Assembly (NCBI RefSeq): GCF_963678635.1
Contig: NC_087063.1
Span: forward strand, 970,287-1,034,286
Direction of reading: 5' to 3'
Origin: Symsagittifera roscoffensis
Taxonomy: Eukaryota > Xenacoelomorpha > Acoela > Convolutidae
Length of the DNA: 64,000 nucleotides
Shown here: positions 29,290 through 40,900 of the stretch, one piece after another
How positions within the stretch are numbered: the stretch's first letter is position 1
How the letters are laid out: the number at the start of each line of letters is the position of its first letter
Position numbers and translations under genes: made by a program
Notes under the pieces: generated by a model
Seen by the model: the letters and a program-made list of their open reading frames with translations, nothing else
Told to the model about the DNA's origin: nothing
Database searches by the model: none

Positions 29290-32130
29290 CACCACCCAAT
29301 AACAGGGTTCGTAATTTCAAATTTTGTTTTTTTTTCTATTAGTTTTTTCAATTCAAATTTTGAAAAACCATTAGATTTTTACATCTAAGTTCTTTAAAAA
29401 TTTTTAAAATGACAGAAAACGTCACATCTTGGAAACTAAAAGCATTTGAGCAGTCAAATTTGGACGCAAAATTTGCAACTCCTAGGAGTACCCTCACAGT
29501 ACCAAACTACAGCGTTGGAATTTCATTTGAGGAGATGACATTTGCAACCCCCTCGAGTACTCTGGCAGCCCTCAATTAAAGGCTTGGGAATTTCAAAATT
29601 TGAAAACAAAATATATTAAATTTAAGTTTTTCTGGAAACTTTTTGAAAATCGCAAAAAATGTGATATCTTGAAAAACACAAAAAAATTTAGCAGTCATAT
29701 TTGGAGGCAAGATTCGCAACCCCTGAAAATATCCTGCAGCTCCCCATTACAAGGAAGGGGTTTCAAACAAATTAAAATACGCAGAAAAAAAAATAAGTTT
29801 GATGAAAATTTAAAAAAAATTACAAAAAACGTCATATCCCGAAAAATAAAACGAATTGAGCAGTAACTATCGGATGCAAGATTCACAGCTTCTGAGAATA
29901 TACTGGGAGCCCCCTCCCTTACAATGAAGGGATTTTCAAAAACAAAAAAAAACTTGAATTTAAGTTTTCTGAAAATTATTGAAAAAAAACACAAAAAAGG
30001 TCGGATCTCGAAATCTAAAAAGATTTGAGTATTCATTTTTGAGGCGAGATTACCAACCCGTGAGAGTTCTCTGACAGCTTCCAAATAAAGAGTTGAGAAT
30101 TTTGAAATTTGCAAAGAAAACATTGAATTTGTTTTCTGAAAAATTTTCTTAAAAATCACAAAAAAAGTCATATCTTGATAACTACAGAGATTTGAGCAGT
30201 CATTATTTGAAGTGAGATTCGCAACTTCCGATAGTATTGTGACAGCTTCCAAATAGACTGTTGGAAATTTCAAATTTAAAAAAAAATTAATTTTACTTTC
30301 CTGAAAGTTTTAGAAAAAAAACGTCATATCTCGAAAGCTAAGAGCATTTTAGCAGTAAATTTTGGACGCAACATTTGGATCTTGAAATTCCTGAGAGTAA
30401 CCTCACAGTACCCAACTACAAGACTAAGAATTTCAATTTTGAAATTTTTAAAATCTAAGTTCTCTGAAAAATTGAAAAAAAATCATAAAACGTCATATAT
30501 CGTACACTGAAAGGAATTGGGCAGTCATAGTTCGAGACCAAATTCTCAACCACTGGGGAAACTCTGACAGCATCCCACTATTGTGTTGCTAACTTTTAAC
30601 TCGATGGAAAAAACACTGGATTCAAACTGGAAAACCGACAAAAATTCTTAAGCATTGCAAGATACGATAAAGCTTAACCACGCAGAGAAACGTTATGCCC
30701 TTAACTGTTGCAAAAAAAACGCTGAAACATGGCAAGATACGTGCCACACGCATTTAAATATAGACTAGCGTGTAACGCACCTCCGTTGCTTCGAATTTTT
30801 AACAACTCATAAAAAACCGAAAGTATAGTAAAAAATCAGCATCCTTCGTGTGTACTCTGACAGCACCGAATAACAGGGTTGGTAATTTCAAATTTTGAAC
30901 AAAAAATCTATTCAAGTTTTTTCAATTTAAATTTTTAAACACCACTAAGTTTTTTGAATCTAAGTTCTTTCAAAAACTTTAGAATCTTAAAAAATCAAGA
31001 AACGTCACATCTCGGAATCTAAAACTAATTGGGCAGTCGCATTTGGACGCAAGATTTGCAACTCCTGAGAGAGCTCCTACAACGCCCAACTACAGCGTTG
31101 GGAATTTCAAATTTTGAGAAACTTAAAATTAAGTTTTCTAAAAAAAAAACTTTTTTAAAAAACCAGAAAAAAACGTCATATCTCGAAAACAACCAAAATA
31201 TTTGAGCAGCCACAATTGGAATCAAGATCTCTCGCAACCCCTGAGAGTAATCTGACAGCCCCAACTACAGGGGGTTAGGAACTACAAAATTCGAAGAAAA
31301 AAAAAAATTCAAAATTAACAAAAAAACGTCAGATCTGGAAAACTACAAAGACTTGAGCAGTCACGGTTGGAGGCAAAACTTGCAACACCTGAGACGTTGA
31401 GACCACTCTGACAGCCCCAAACTAAACGGTTGGGAAATTCAAATTTAGAAGAAACAAAATTAAATTTAAGTTTTCTGATAATTTTTTGAAAAAAAAAACA
31501 CAAAAAATGTCATGTGTCAAAAACTACAAGGATTTGAGCAGTCATATTTTGAGACAAAATTCACAACTCCTGGGAGTACCCTGACAGAGCCTCACAATAG
31601 AGGAGGGAACTTCAAATTTTGTGAAATTATGTATATCTAAATTCTTTTAAAAATCTTGAAAAAAAATCCTAAAAAACAAAGATTTCAGCAGTCATCTTCA
31701 GAGGCAAGATTCGCAAATCTTGAGAGCACCCTCACAGTTTCCAACTACAGGATTGAGATCTTCAAGTTTTTTAAATTTTTTCAAATCTTAAGTTTTATGA
31801 AAATTTTTGAAAAAAATCATTTAAAAAAACGTCATCTCGAAAACTACAAGGATTTGAGAAGTAAGATTTGGAGGCAAGATTCGCAACCCCTGAGACTACC
31901 CTGACATTATCAAATTAATTATTAAATTCTAGAAAAAATAAATTATTTTAGAAACTTTTGAAAAATCTCGAAAATTGTCCTATCTCTCAACCTAAAAAGA
32001 TTTGCTTATTGATATATGGAGCCTAAAATTGCACCATTGACAAGCATCTCACTATTGGAAACCCTGGCAGCATCTCACTACTGGGTTGCTACTTTCAAAT
32101 TTGGTGAAGCAAACACTGATTTCAAACAGG
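29290..32130 (+). repeat. Degenerate tandem array, period about 168 bp
   Basis: The motif CGTCATATCTCGAAAACTA, with variants, recurs near 29420, 29658, 29827, 29998, 30166, 30321, 30492, 31003, 31175, 31328, 31508, 31832 and 31977. Each is followed by ATTTGAGCAGTCAT, GGCAAGATTCGCAACC, GAGAGTACCCTGACAG and AACTACAGGGTTGGGAATTTC. Most intervals are 153-180 bp. The copies are diverged, so this is an old satellite. No coding frame crosses it. Confidence 0.85.
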
Positions 32131-32164
32131 TAAAAAATCGGGGAAAAAATCTTAACCATTGCAA

Positions 32165-32370
32165 TAAATATATAAATATATAATAGATTCCACTTGAATA
32201 ATATAATAGATTTAAATAGGTGCTTTGTTTTTAGGTTGTTTACAGGGTGCTTTGTTTTTAGATTGGCTGATGATGACTTTTATGTCGAAAACGTTTCTGG
32301 AATTTATTTTACATTGATCTGCCGTTTTTACCACTAGATTTAAATATATAATAGATTCCACTTGAAAAAA
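32165..32370 (+). repeat. Direct repeat flanking a hammerhead-like motif
   Basis: AAATATATAATAGATTCCAC occurs at about 32168 and 32341 as direct repeats. Between them, GGTGCTTTGTTTTTAG is tandemly repeated. It is followed by CTGATGATGACTTTTATGTC and GAAAACG, which resembles the core of a hammerhead ribozyme (CUGAUGA, stem II, GAAA). Such cores occur in Penelope-like retroelements. Stem I pairing is not convincing here. Confidence 0.4.
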
Positions 32371-33302
32371 AATTCTATTTGATAGCACAAAATAAAACCA
32401 AATAGTTTTTCAATGGGTTCTTTGCTTTTGTATTGTGCTCAGGTTCTTACAGAGCAACTTAAAACTTCCTTTTCTAAATACAATTAATTGTTAAATAACA
32501 CATGGTGTTACAGTAAAAAACACTTTAATTGCCGACAAATCTCTTCAACCATATTTTGCTAAATGTCACCTACCTCCTGTGTCCTATCAAAAATCAGTCC
32601 CACTAGTACCCAAATTATTCATTCATATTTCCGATCATTCGAAATTTGAGCTAATAATTCATTAAACGACCTCTCAAAAATCTCGAGTTTTCATCACTTG
32701 AATACCAAAAAAAGAGTTACTATAAAAGGAAATGTACAAAACTTGTTATGGATTCTACGATAGAAACGCCACTATCGTCCATCTCGAGCAGAATGAAAGA
32801 GACCCAAGGGATAACGACTGCAAGGTAGTAGTGCAGAAAGCAAACTAGGACAGCCGAAAAAAGCTTTCACAATCGGAGCATCACACGACTGGAACAATAT
32901 ACCACAGGACACGGTTCACATTAAGACTGTTAAGAATTCAAAAGGAAAATTGACAGTTGGCCTTATTGTCAATCTAATTGGCCTTATTGTTGAGATAACC
33001 CTTATTAAATCATGTGTCAACTTTGAGTTTAAATATCCAACCTGTGCAAGTACCGTCGCATGACGGAAGGGACAATTTTAATTAACCTTTTTTTTCTAGT
33101 GTAATTTCATATTGAAGGAGCTGGGTTTGATCACTGACTTATATGTTTTTAGTGACAATTATATACCAATTCCATAGGAGATGGATTGACTCTTTCCATT
33201 TTCTAACTAGTCATGCTCTGAATTACTATATAAAAATCGAAGTTAATTAAACTATTCAGGGCATCACAGTAGTTAAAAATGTGCGCTTAATAGTCTCACG
33301 TT

Positions 33303-33398
33303 TGAACTACAGTCTCTGGGCACCGGGCCTCCAATTCCGTCTTCCCTCAGTGAACTACAGTCTCTGGGCACCGGGCCTCCAATTCCGTCTTCCCTCAG
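33303..33398 (+). repeat. 48-bp tandem repeat, 2 copies visible before the gap
   Basis: Two identical 48-bp units (33303-33350, 33351-33398) begin TGAACTACAGTCTCTGGGCA and end TTCCCTCAG. The second copy stops at the first N, so the array probably continues into the gap. It is more GC-rich than its surroundings and unrelated in sequence to the 113-bp unit after the gap. Confidence 0.9.
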
Positions 33399-33598
33399 NN
33401 NNNNNNNNNNNNNNNNNNNNNNNNNNNNNNNNNNNNNNNNNNNNNNNNNNNNNNNNNNNNNNNNNNNNNNNNNNNNNNNNNNNNNNNNNNNNNNNNNNNN
33501 NNNNNNNNNNNNNNNNNNNNNNNNNNNNNNNNNNNNNNNNNNNNNNNNNNNNNNNNNNNNNNNNNNNNNNNNNNNNNNNNNNNNNNNNNNNNNNNNNN
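33399..33598. other. Assembly gap (200 N)
   Basis: Exactly 200 undetermined bases, between two different tandem repeats. The round number suggests a placeholder rather than a measured gap. Confidence 0.99.
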
Positions 33599-36500
33599 CA
33601 AAACGGTGATCTAAGAATTACAATGATGCTAAGCGCTCGATGGATGCTCTGCAGAGGAATTGATTGCAGCGGGACGAACAACCGGACGCACATGAAGGGG
33701 TTGTAATGCGACAAAACGGTGATCTAAGAATTACAATGATGCTAAGCGCTCGATGGATGCTCTGCAGAGGAATTGATTGCAGCGGGACGAACAACCGGAC
33801 GCACATGAAGGGGTTGTAATGCGACAAAACGGTGATCTAAGAATTACAATGATGCTAAGCGCTCGATGGATGCTCTGCAGAGGAATTGATTGCAGCGGGA
33901 CGAACAACCGGACGCACATGAAGGGGTTGTAATGCGACAAAACGGTGATCTAAGAATTACAATGATGCTAAGCGCTCGATGGATGCTCTGCAGAGGAATT
34001 GATTGCAGCGGGACGAACAACCGGACGCACATGAAGGGGTTGTAATGCGACAAAACGGTGATCTAAGAATTACAATGATGCTAAGCGCTCGATGGATGCT
34101 CTGCAGAGGAATTGATTGCAGCGGGACGAACAACCGGACGCACATGAAGGGGTTGTAATGCGACAAAACGGTGATCTAAGAATTACAATGATGCTAAGCG
34201 CTCGATGGATGCTCTGCAGAGGAATTGATTGCAGCGGGACGAACAACCGGACGCACATGAAGGGGTTGTAATGCGACAAAACGGTGATCTAAGAATTACA
34301 ATGATGCTAAGCGCTCGATGGATGCTCTGCAGAGGAATTGATTGCAGCGGGACGAACAACCGGACGCACATGAAGGGGTTGTAATGCGACAAAACGGTGA
34401 TCTAAGAATTACAATGATGCTAAGCGCTCGATGGATGCTCTGCAGAGGAATTGATTGCAGCGGGACGAACAACCGGACGCACATGAAGGGGTTGTAATGC
34501 GACAAAACGGTGATCTAAGAATTACAATGATGCTAAGCGCTCGATGGATGCTCTGCAGAGGAATTGATTGCAGCGGGACGAACAACCGGACGCACATGAA
34601 GGGGTTGTAATGCGACAAAACGGTGATCTAAGAATTACAATGATGCTAAGCGCTCGATGGATGCTCTGCAGAGGAATTGATTGCAGCGGGACGAACAACC
34701 GGACGCACATGAAGGGGTTGTAATGCGACAAAACGGTGATCTAAGAATTACAATGATGCTAAGCGCTCGATGGATGCTCTGCAGAGGAATTGATTGCAGC
34801 GGGACGAACAACCGGACGCACATGAAGGGGTTGTAATGCGACAAAACGGTGATCTAAGAATTACAATGATGCTAAGCGCTCGATGGATGCTCTGCAGAGG
34901 AATTGATTGCAGCGGGACGAACAACCGGACGCACATGAAGGGGTTGTAATGCGACAAAACGGTGATCTAAGAATTACAATGATGCTAAGCGCTCGATGGA
35001 TGCTCTGCAGAGGAATTGATTGCAGCGGGACGAACAACCGGACGCACATGAAGGGGTTGTAATGCGACAAAACGGTGATCTAAGAATTACAATGATGCTA
35101 AGCGCTCGATGGATGCTCTGCAGAGGAATTGATTGCAGCGGGACGAACAACCGGACGCACATGAAGGGGTTGTAATGCGACAAAACGGTGATCTAAGAAT
35201 TACAATGATGCTAAGCGCTCGACGGATGCTCTGCAGAGGAATTGATTGCAGCGGGACGAACAACCGGACGCACATGAAGGGGTTGTAATGCGACAAAACG
35301 GTGATCTAAGAATTACAATGATGCTAAGCGCTCGACGGATGCTCTGCAGAGGAATTGATTGCAGCGGGACGAACAACCGGACGCACATGAAGGGGTTGTA
35401 ATGCGACAAAACGGTGATCTAAGAATTACAATGATGCTAAGCGCTCGATGGGTGCTCTGCAGAGGAATTGATTGCAGCGGGACGAACAACCGGACGCACA
35501 TGAAGGGGTTGTAATGCGACAAAACGGTGATCTAAGAATTACAATGATGCTAAGCGCTCGATGGGTGCTCTGCAGAGGAATTGATTGCAGCGGGACGAAC
35601 AACCGGACGCACATGAAGGGGTTGTAATGCGACAAAACGGTGATCTAAGAATTACAATGATGCTAAGCGCTCGATGGATGCTCTGCAGAGGAATTGATTG
35701 CAGCGGGACGAACAACCGGACGCACATGAAGGGGTTGTAATGCGACAAAACGGTGATCTAAGAATTACAATGATGCTAAGCGCTCGATGGATGCTCTGCA
35801 GAGGAATTGATTGCAGCGGGACGAACAACCGGACGCACATGAAGGGGTTGTAATGCGACAAAACGGTGATCTAAGAATTACAATGATGCTAAGCGCTCGA
35901 TGGGTGCTCTGCAGAGGAATTGATTGCAGCGGGACGAACAACCGGACGCACATGAAGGGGTTGTAATGCGACAAAACGGTGATCTAAGAATTACAATGAT
36001 GCTAAGCGCTCGATGGATGCTCTGCAGAGGAATTGATTGCAGCGGGACGAACAACCGGACGCACATGAAGGGGTTGTAATGCGACAAAACGGTGATCTAA
36101 GAATTACAATGATGCTAAGCGCTCGATGGATGCTCTGCAGAGGAATTGATTGCAGCGGGACGAACAACCGGACGCACATGAAGGGGTTGTAATGCGACAA
36201 AACGGTGATCTAAGAATTACAATGATGCTAAGCGCTCGATGGGTGCTCTGCAGAGGAATTGATTGCAGCGGGACGAACAACCGGACGCACATGAAGGGGT
36301 TGTAATGCGACAAAACGGTGATCTAAGAATTACAATGATGCTAAGCGCTCGATGGATGCTCTGCAGAGGAATTGATTGCAGCGGGACGAACAACCGGACG
36401 CACATGAAGGGGTTGTAATGCGACAAAACGGTGATCTAAGAATTACAATGATGCTAAGCGCTCGATGGGTGCTCTGCAGAGGAATTGATTGCAGCGGGAC

Positions 36501-37695
36501 GAACAACCGGACGCACATGAAGGGGTTGTAATGCGACAAAACGGTGATCTAAGAATTACAATGATGCTAAGCGCTCGATGGATGCTCTGCAGAGGAATTG
36601 ATTGCAGCGGGACGAACAACCGGACGCACATGAAGGGGTTGTAATGCGACAAAACGGTGATCTAAGAATTACAATGATGCTAAGCGCTCGATGGATGCTC
36701 TGCAGAGGAATTGATTGCAGCGGGACGAACAACCGGACGCACATGAAGGGGTTGTAATGCGACAAAACGGTGATCTAAGAATTACAATGATGCTAAGCGC
36801 TCGATGGGTGCTCTGCAGAGGAATTGATTGCAGCGGGACGAACAACCGGACGCACATGAAGGGGTTGTAATGCGACAAAACGGTGATCTAAGAATTACAA
36901 TGATGCTAAGCGCTCGATGGATGCTCTGCAGAAGAATTGATTGCAGCGGGACGAACAACCGGACGCACATGAAGGGGTTGTAATGCGACAAAACGGTGAT
37001 CTAAGAATTACAATGATGCTAAGCGCTCGATGGATGCTCTGCAGAGGAATTGATTGCAGCGGGACGAACAACCGGACGCACATGAAGGGGTTGTAATGCG
37101 ACAAAACGGTGATCTAAGAATTACAATGATGCTAAGCGCTCGATGGGTGCTCTGCAGAGGAATTGATTGCAGCGGGACGAACAACCGGACGCACATGAAG
37201 GGGTTGTAATGCGACAAAACGGTGATCTAAGAATTACAATGATGCTAAGCGCTCGATGGATGCTCTGCAGAGGAATTGATTGCAGCGGGACGAACAACCG
37301 GACGCACATGAAGGGGTTGTAATGCGACAAAACGGTGATCTAAGAATTACAATGATGCTAAGCGCTCGATGGATGCTCTGCAGAGGAATTGATTGCAGCG
37401 GGACGAACAACCGGACGCACATGAAGGGGTTGTAATGCGACAAAACGGTGATCTAAGAATTACAATGATGCTAAGCGCTCGATGGATGCTCTGCAGAGGA
37501 ATTGATTGCAGCGGGACGAACAACCGGACGCACATGAAGGGGTTGTAATGCGACAAAACGGTGATCTAAGAATTACAATGATGCTAAGCGCTCGATGGGT
37601 GCTCTGCAGAGGAATTGATTGCAGCGGGACGAACAACCGGACGCACATGAAGGGGTTGTAATGCGACAAAACGGTGATCTAAGAACTACAATGGA
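33599..37695 (+). repeat. 113-bp satellite array, about 36 copies
   Basis: The unit starts CAAAACGGTGATCTAAGAAT and includes GCTCTGCAGAGG (a CTCTGCAGAG palindrome) and ends GGGGTTGTAATGCGA. It repeats every 113 bp with almost no divergence. The left 13-14 copies (to about 35,190) look identical; then GACGGATGC, GATGGGTGC and one GAAGAATTG variant appear. The unit is roughly half GC, unlike its AT-rich flanks. Each copy can be read as a 69-residue minus-strand frame, but 113 is not a multiple of three, so the frames are incidental. Confidence 0.97.
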
Positions 37696-38462
37696 AAAGT
37701 TGAGAGGAGTGAAGACAATGGTGTATAAGTTGTATGTATATAAGTGTATACAGTTTTCTCACTCGAATACAGATTGGTTGCGAAAAAAGATCGGAGTGTT
37801 TGCTGGCGAAGTAGTCAAGGTACTATGATGGTGTGGGTGGCGCAACACTAGCAGCAAACTATGGTTGCGTTGTTGGAGTGGCGGTTCGCAACGTTAAATT
37901 AGACTTGCAGTAGTCATTTTCACTAGGGAATTTTCAATGCGACTGAAGAAACAAAAGGTACGTGAAAATAAGATAAATGCAAAGCTTTGGTATACAGAGA
38001 ACCTTAAGTTTGTGATATTGGTGCAACAATGTTGAAAGATTGAAACAGTTGCACTCTTTTTGAGGAGCCTTTGAAGATATGATTCGATCCATTTTCCTGT
38101 ATGCTAATAGTATAATAGAGTTTGACAGTCTGTCTGGTACAGTAACATAAGCATTTTTCTTGAGGAATATGTTCTTGCACGCTGCAGGAACGGATAAATT
38201 GTCACGTGCGGAAGGATGGGAACTCTTTAAAGGTCGTTAAGTAAATAAATTTCAGGAAAAGGACTCTTTCACAAGTGACTGGCTTCACTCAAATTTATCG
38301 AGTGAGTACTTTCAGATTTTTATTGACCCAATTTTGGTTCGGTTCAGTCGATTTAAAAGCTGAACGCACAGACCAAAATACTTTAATTTCAAAAATTAAG
38401 AGAACTTCTTGAAGTTGACAGTTGTTAAGCTCAATATTGGCTCTTTTCCATCTATTGTCTCC
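37696..38462. other. Satellite flank, no recognisable gene
   Basis: Single-copy-looking sequence after the satellite, with a final decayed satellite edge (AAGAACTACAATGG). No credible coding frame. Confidence 0.5.
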
Positions 38463-38563
38463 GAGGAACTCCTCATTTTCGATAGTTTTTTGTTCCGACT
38501 TTCGTAACGAAAGTACCGGAAAATTTGTGCTCGGGGTGGGTTTTTTTTCTTCAGACAAATTTG
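38463..38563 (+). repeat. Dispersed palindrome repeat E, copy 2
   Basis: Contains the perfect hairpin ACTTTCGTAACGAAAGT (38498-38514; 8-bp arms, 1-nt loop), then ACCGGAAAATTTGTGCTCGG and a T-run. It matches 42013-42100 (direct) and 6281-6352 (inverted). Confidence 0.8.
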
Positions 38564-39239
38564 AGCTTCTCCGTTAATGATCCGATACACAAGTATGAGG
38601 TATCATTGGAAACGTCTGGTCAATTAGATTCATAATTTGAAAATAAATTGCGGAAAAATTAAATTGAAAAAACAATAATCAAATTTTGAAAAATTTTCAA
38701 TATTAGGAGCTTAAAAAAAGTTCCCGCCGCGATTTCATCCTTCAATTTACTGCACGTAGAGCAAATCAGTATACGTTCCGCTATTGACTTCGCTTGATCA
38801 CTATAGTTTTCCAAATGAGAACAGCGTTATTAAAAATTAGAACAGCGCAAAATAGAAAATAATTCTTACTGTCTGTATGACCAGAACGAAAAAAGAATAG
38901 ATCGAAATAGCTGCGCAGGGTGGTAAATTGCAGTGAAACAAACAAAAAAAGGCGCCTCAATGAACATTGATAACGTCGAGGTCAATTGAGACAGAACTCG
39001 GCCTGCCGTATGATCTTCGGAGGCAAAACAATTTGAAATATCGTTTGGACATTCTCAAAAGATTCTTTTCCACTCCCCAACCCCCCGCGCTTTTCAAAAT
39101 ATCAAATTTTATGTTTGTTTTACGTCTTATTGTGGCTAAATGCGTAAAATTATATTTTGAGTTACGAGTAACAATTGTGTTCACAGTTGCCAATTTATTC
39201 ACCAAGCTAAATTTCATTGCATTATGACAACGTTAAACA

Positions 39240-39530
39240 AGTTGTTTCAGTTGAAAGTGAAAGGGTGGGGGCGGAAGCTGAATCTGGAAAACAACTTCTG
39301 TGTTTTGGCTCAAAATTTAGTTTCAACAAGTTTGAAATTGATCGTACTCTGCTGAGAGCAAAATAAAATTGTCCATATTGCAAAACATCGCAAGATGTTT
39401 TAAAAGGTACAACGACTTTTTCCAGGGTAAGTATTGGTGATTTATGAATGGCGATTGCCCAAGCCAAAACTAACGGAAATTGTGGCCAATGCTGTACAGC
39501 TGTCAAAACTTCTATGGGTTGTCAAAACGT
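39240..39530 (-). pseudogene. Helentron PIF1-type helicase, C-terminal fragment (minus copy)
   Basis: The minus strand encodes VLAWAIAIHKSPILTLEKVV followed by YGQFYFALSRVRS, the last two conserved blocks of Helitron PIF1-like helicases (the usual form is IHKSQG and VALSRV). The Gln-Gly of IHKSQG is changed to Pro-Ile. It is an inverted copy of 40030-40268, so the two form a long hairpin. The coding similarity stops after FEPKH. Confidence 0.75.
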
Positions 39531-40029
39531 AACCAAAGTCGGAAAACTTGAATAACAACGATTATTGTTGTCATATTGTGTGTTATATTTGCAATGGAAA
39601 AGTACTTTGAATTTTTTCAATATGCATTCTCTCCCCCCCCCCATCTCCATCAACGATATGAGCACTAACAGAGATGAACTTTAAAGAAATTTAAAGCACA
39701 TTTTCCATATCTCGCTGAATTTTTAAAACAATATTTTTCATTGATTTTGAAGTTTTGGGAGAAGTGAGGGGGAGTGGAAAAGCGTCTGCTTATTACAAGT
39801 TTGTTCATTCAAACAATGCTTCAAATTTTTTTTTTAATCATGACTATGGAAACAAACGCTAACTTCCTACGGAAAACAAATGATACATCTAACAATATAC
39901 TATTGATCGACTCTCTCGTCTGTGCGATTTGCTCAAATAATGTAGATTCCTTGCCACTCAATGGTGAGTTTTTCTCATTTTTTACCTTCTTCTTGTTATT
40001 CTGCAGATTGTAAAATACATTTTTTTGAA
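39531..40029. other. Spacer between the inverted helicase copies
   Basis: AT-rich, with a C-rich tract near 39630. A 79-codon plus-strand frame at 39774-40013 has no recognisable domain. Confidence 0.4.
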
Positions 40030-40900
40030 TAAGTTGGCGACCCATAGATGTTTCGGCAGCTGTACAGCATTGGCCACAATTTTCGTTAACTTTGGTTTGA
40101 GCAATTGCCATTCATAAATCACCAATACTTACCCTGGAAAAAGTGGTTGTACATTTTAAAACATCTTGCGATGTCTTGCAATATGGACAATTTTATGTTG
40201 CTCTCAGCAGAGTACGATCAATTTCAAACTTGTTCAAACTAATTTTTGAGCCAAAACACATAAGAGCGAACCCTAAAACCCACGATGTAATTTCAGCGCT
40301 ACAGAAATGGAATTTTCAACATATATTTTTATCTTTGTGTTCTTTTAATGTTTGTCGTTTTCGCTCTTCTTTGTCGTGGCTCAAAAATGACGAATATTTT
40401 AATTTCCTTGACGTCAATTGCTTTCAAGAGAAGCAAATAAGCCCCGATGTAACGCAGGCTGCTCTAGACGGATATACTTATGTTGAAGCACTCTCAGATA
40501 ATCGCTTTTAGAACAAAGGCGCTTTCATTCGGAATGGTGTAACTGCAACTAATACTTTTCATTGTGACATTTTTTAGTGTCTCAAAATTAAAAACGGCAA
40601 ATAACTCGGTCAAAGTAGTGTCAGTGTTCAAGCCGCAGAGCTAGTCAGTTAACGATTTTGTTGATTATTTAGTAGAATCAGCTAGAATACTCCAAATTGA
40701 CTTCATTCTTGGTGACTTCAACATATCAAGTACTCATGATGCTTTGCTGACTTTAGATCGACAGTTTTAATTTTAAAATTTTAAGAACTCGAGTCTTCAG
40801 CCTACACATCGAAGTGAGTCTTGTTTTGACTTCATTTTCGAGAACAAAAATTCAAGACATTTTCAAATAAATTATCTGTTCCATTTATTAATCATGCTGT
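40030..40900 (+). pseudogene. Helentron helicase C-terminus followed by EEP endonuclease
   Basis: The plus strand encodes AIAIHKSPILTLEKVVVHF, then YGQFYVALSRVRS (to about 40268). It continues in the same direction with FLSLCSFNVCRFRSSLSWL, FLDVNCFQE, and, after frameshifts, DFILGDFNIS and QPTHRSESCFDFIF. These are the start, a Glu-containing block and the D-x-N block of an EEP (exonuclease-endonuclease-phosphatase) domain. A PIF1 helicase followed by an EEP endonuclease is the hallmark of Helentrons. Several stops show it is inactive. Confidence 0.75.

Noticed and set aside
29600-30273. Frames of 88-192 codons inside the 168-bp array
   Set aside because: They consist of the repeated unit translated in turn; stops are lost by chance, and there is no conserved protein sequence.
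33618-37669. A series of 69-residue minus-strand reading frames, one per 113 bp
   Set aside because: They are the same satellite unit read repeatedly; 113 is not a multiple of 3, so each frame is cut by the next copy's shift. No codon signal.
33599-37695. CRISPR array
   Set aside because: The repeats have no unique spacers and the organism is eukaryotic. The same applies to the 44-bp array at 566-890.
33599-37695. CENP-B box in the 113-bp unit
   Set aside because: TTGATTGCAGCGGG looks loosely similar, but the TTCG half and the spacing do not fit.
39774-40013. 79-codon plus-strand frame between the inverted helicase copies
   Set aside because: Low complexity and without motif; likely chance.
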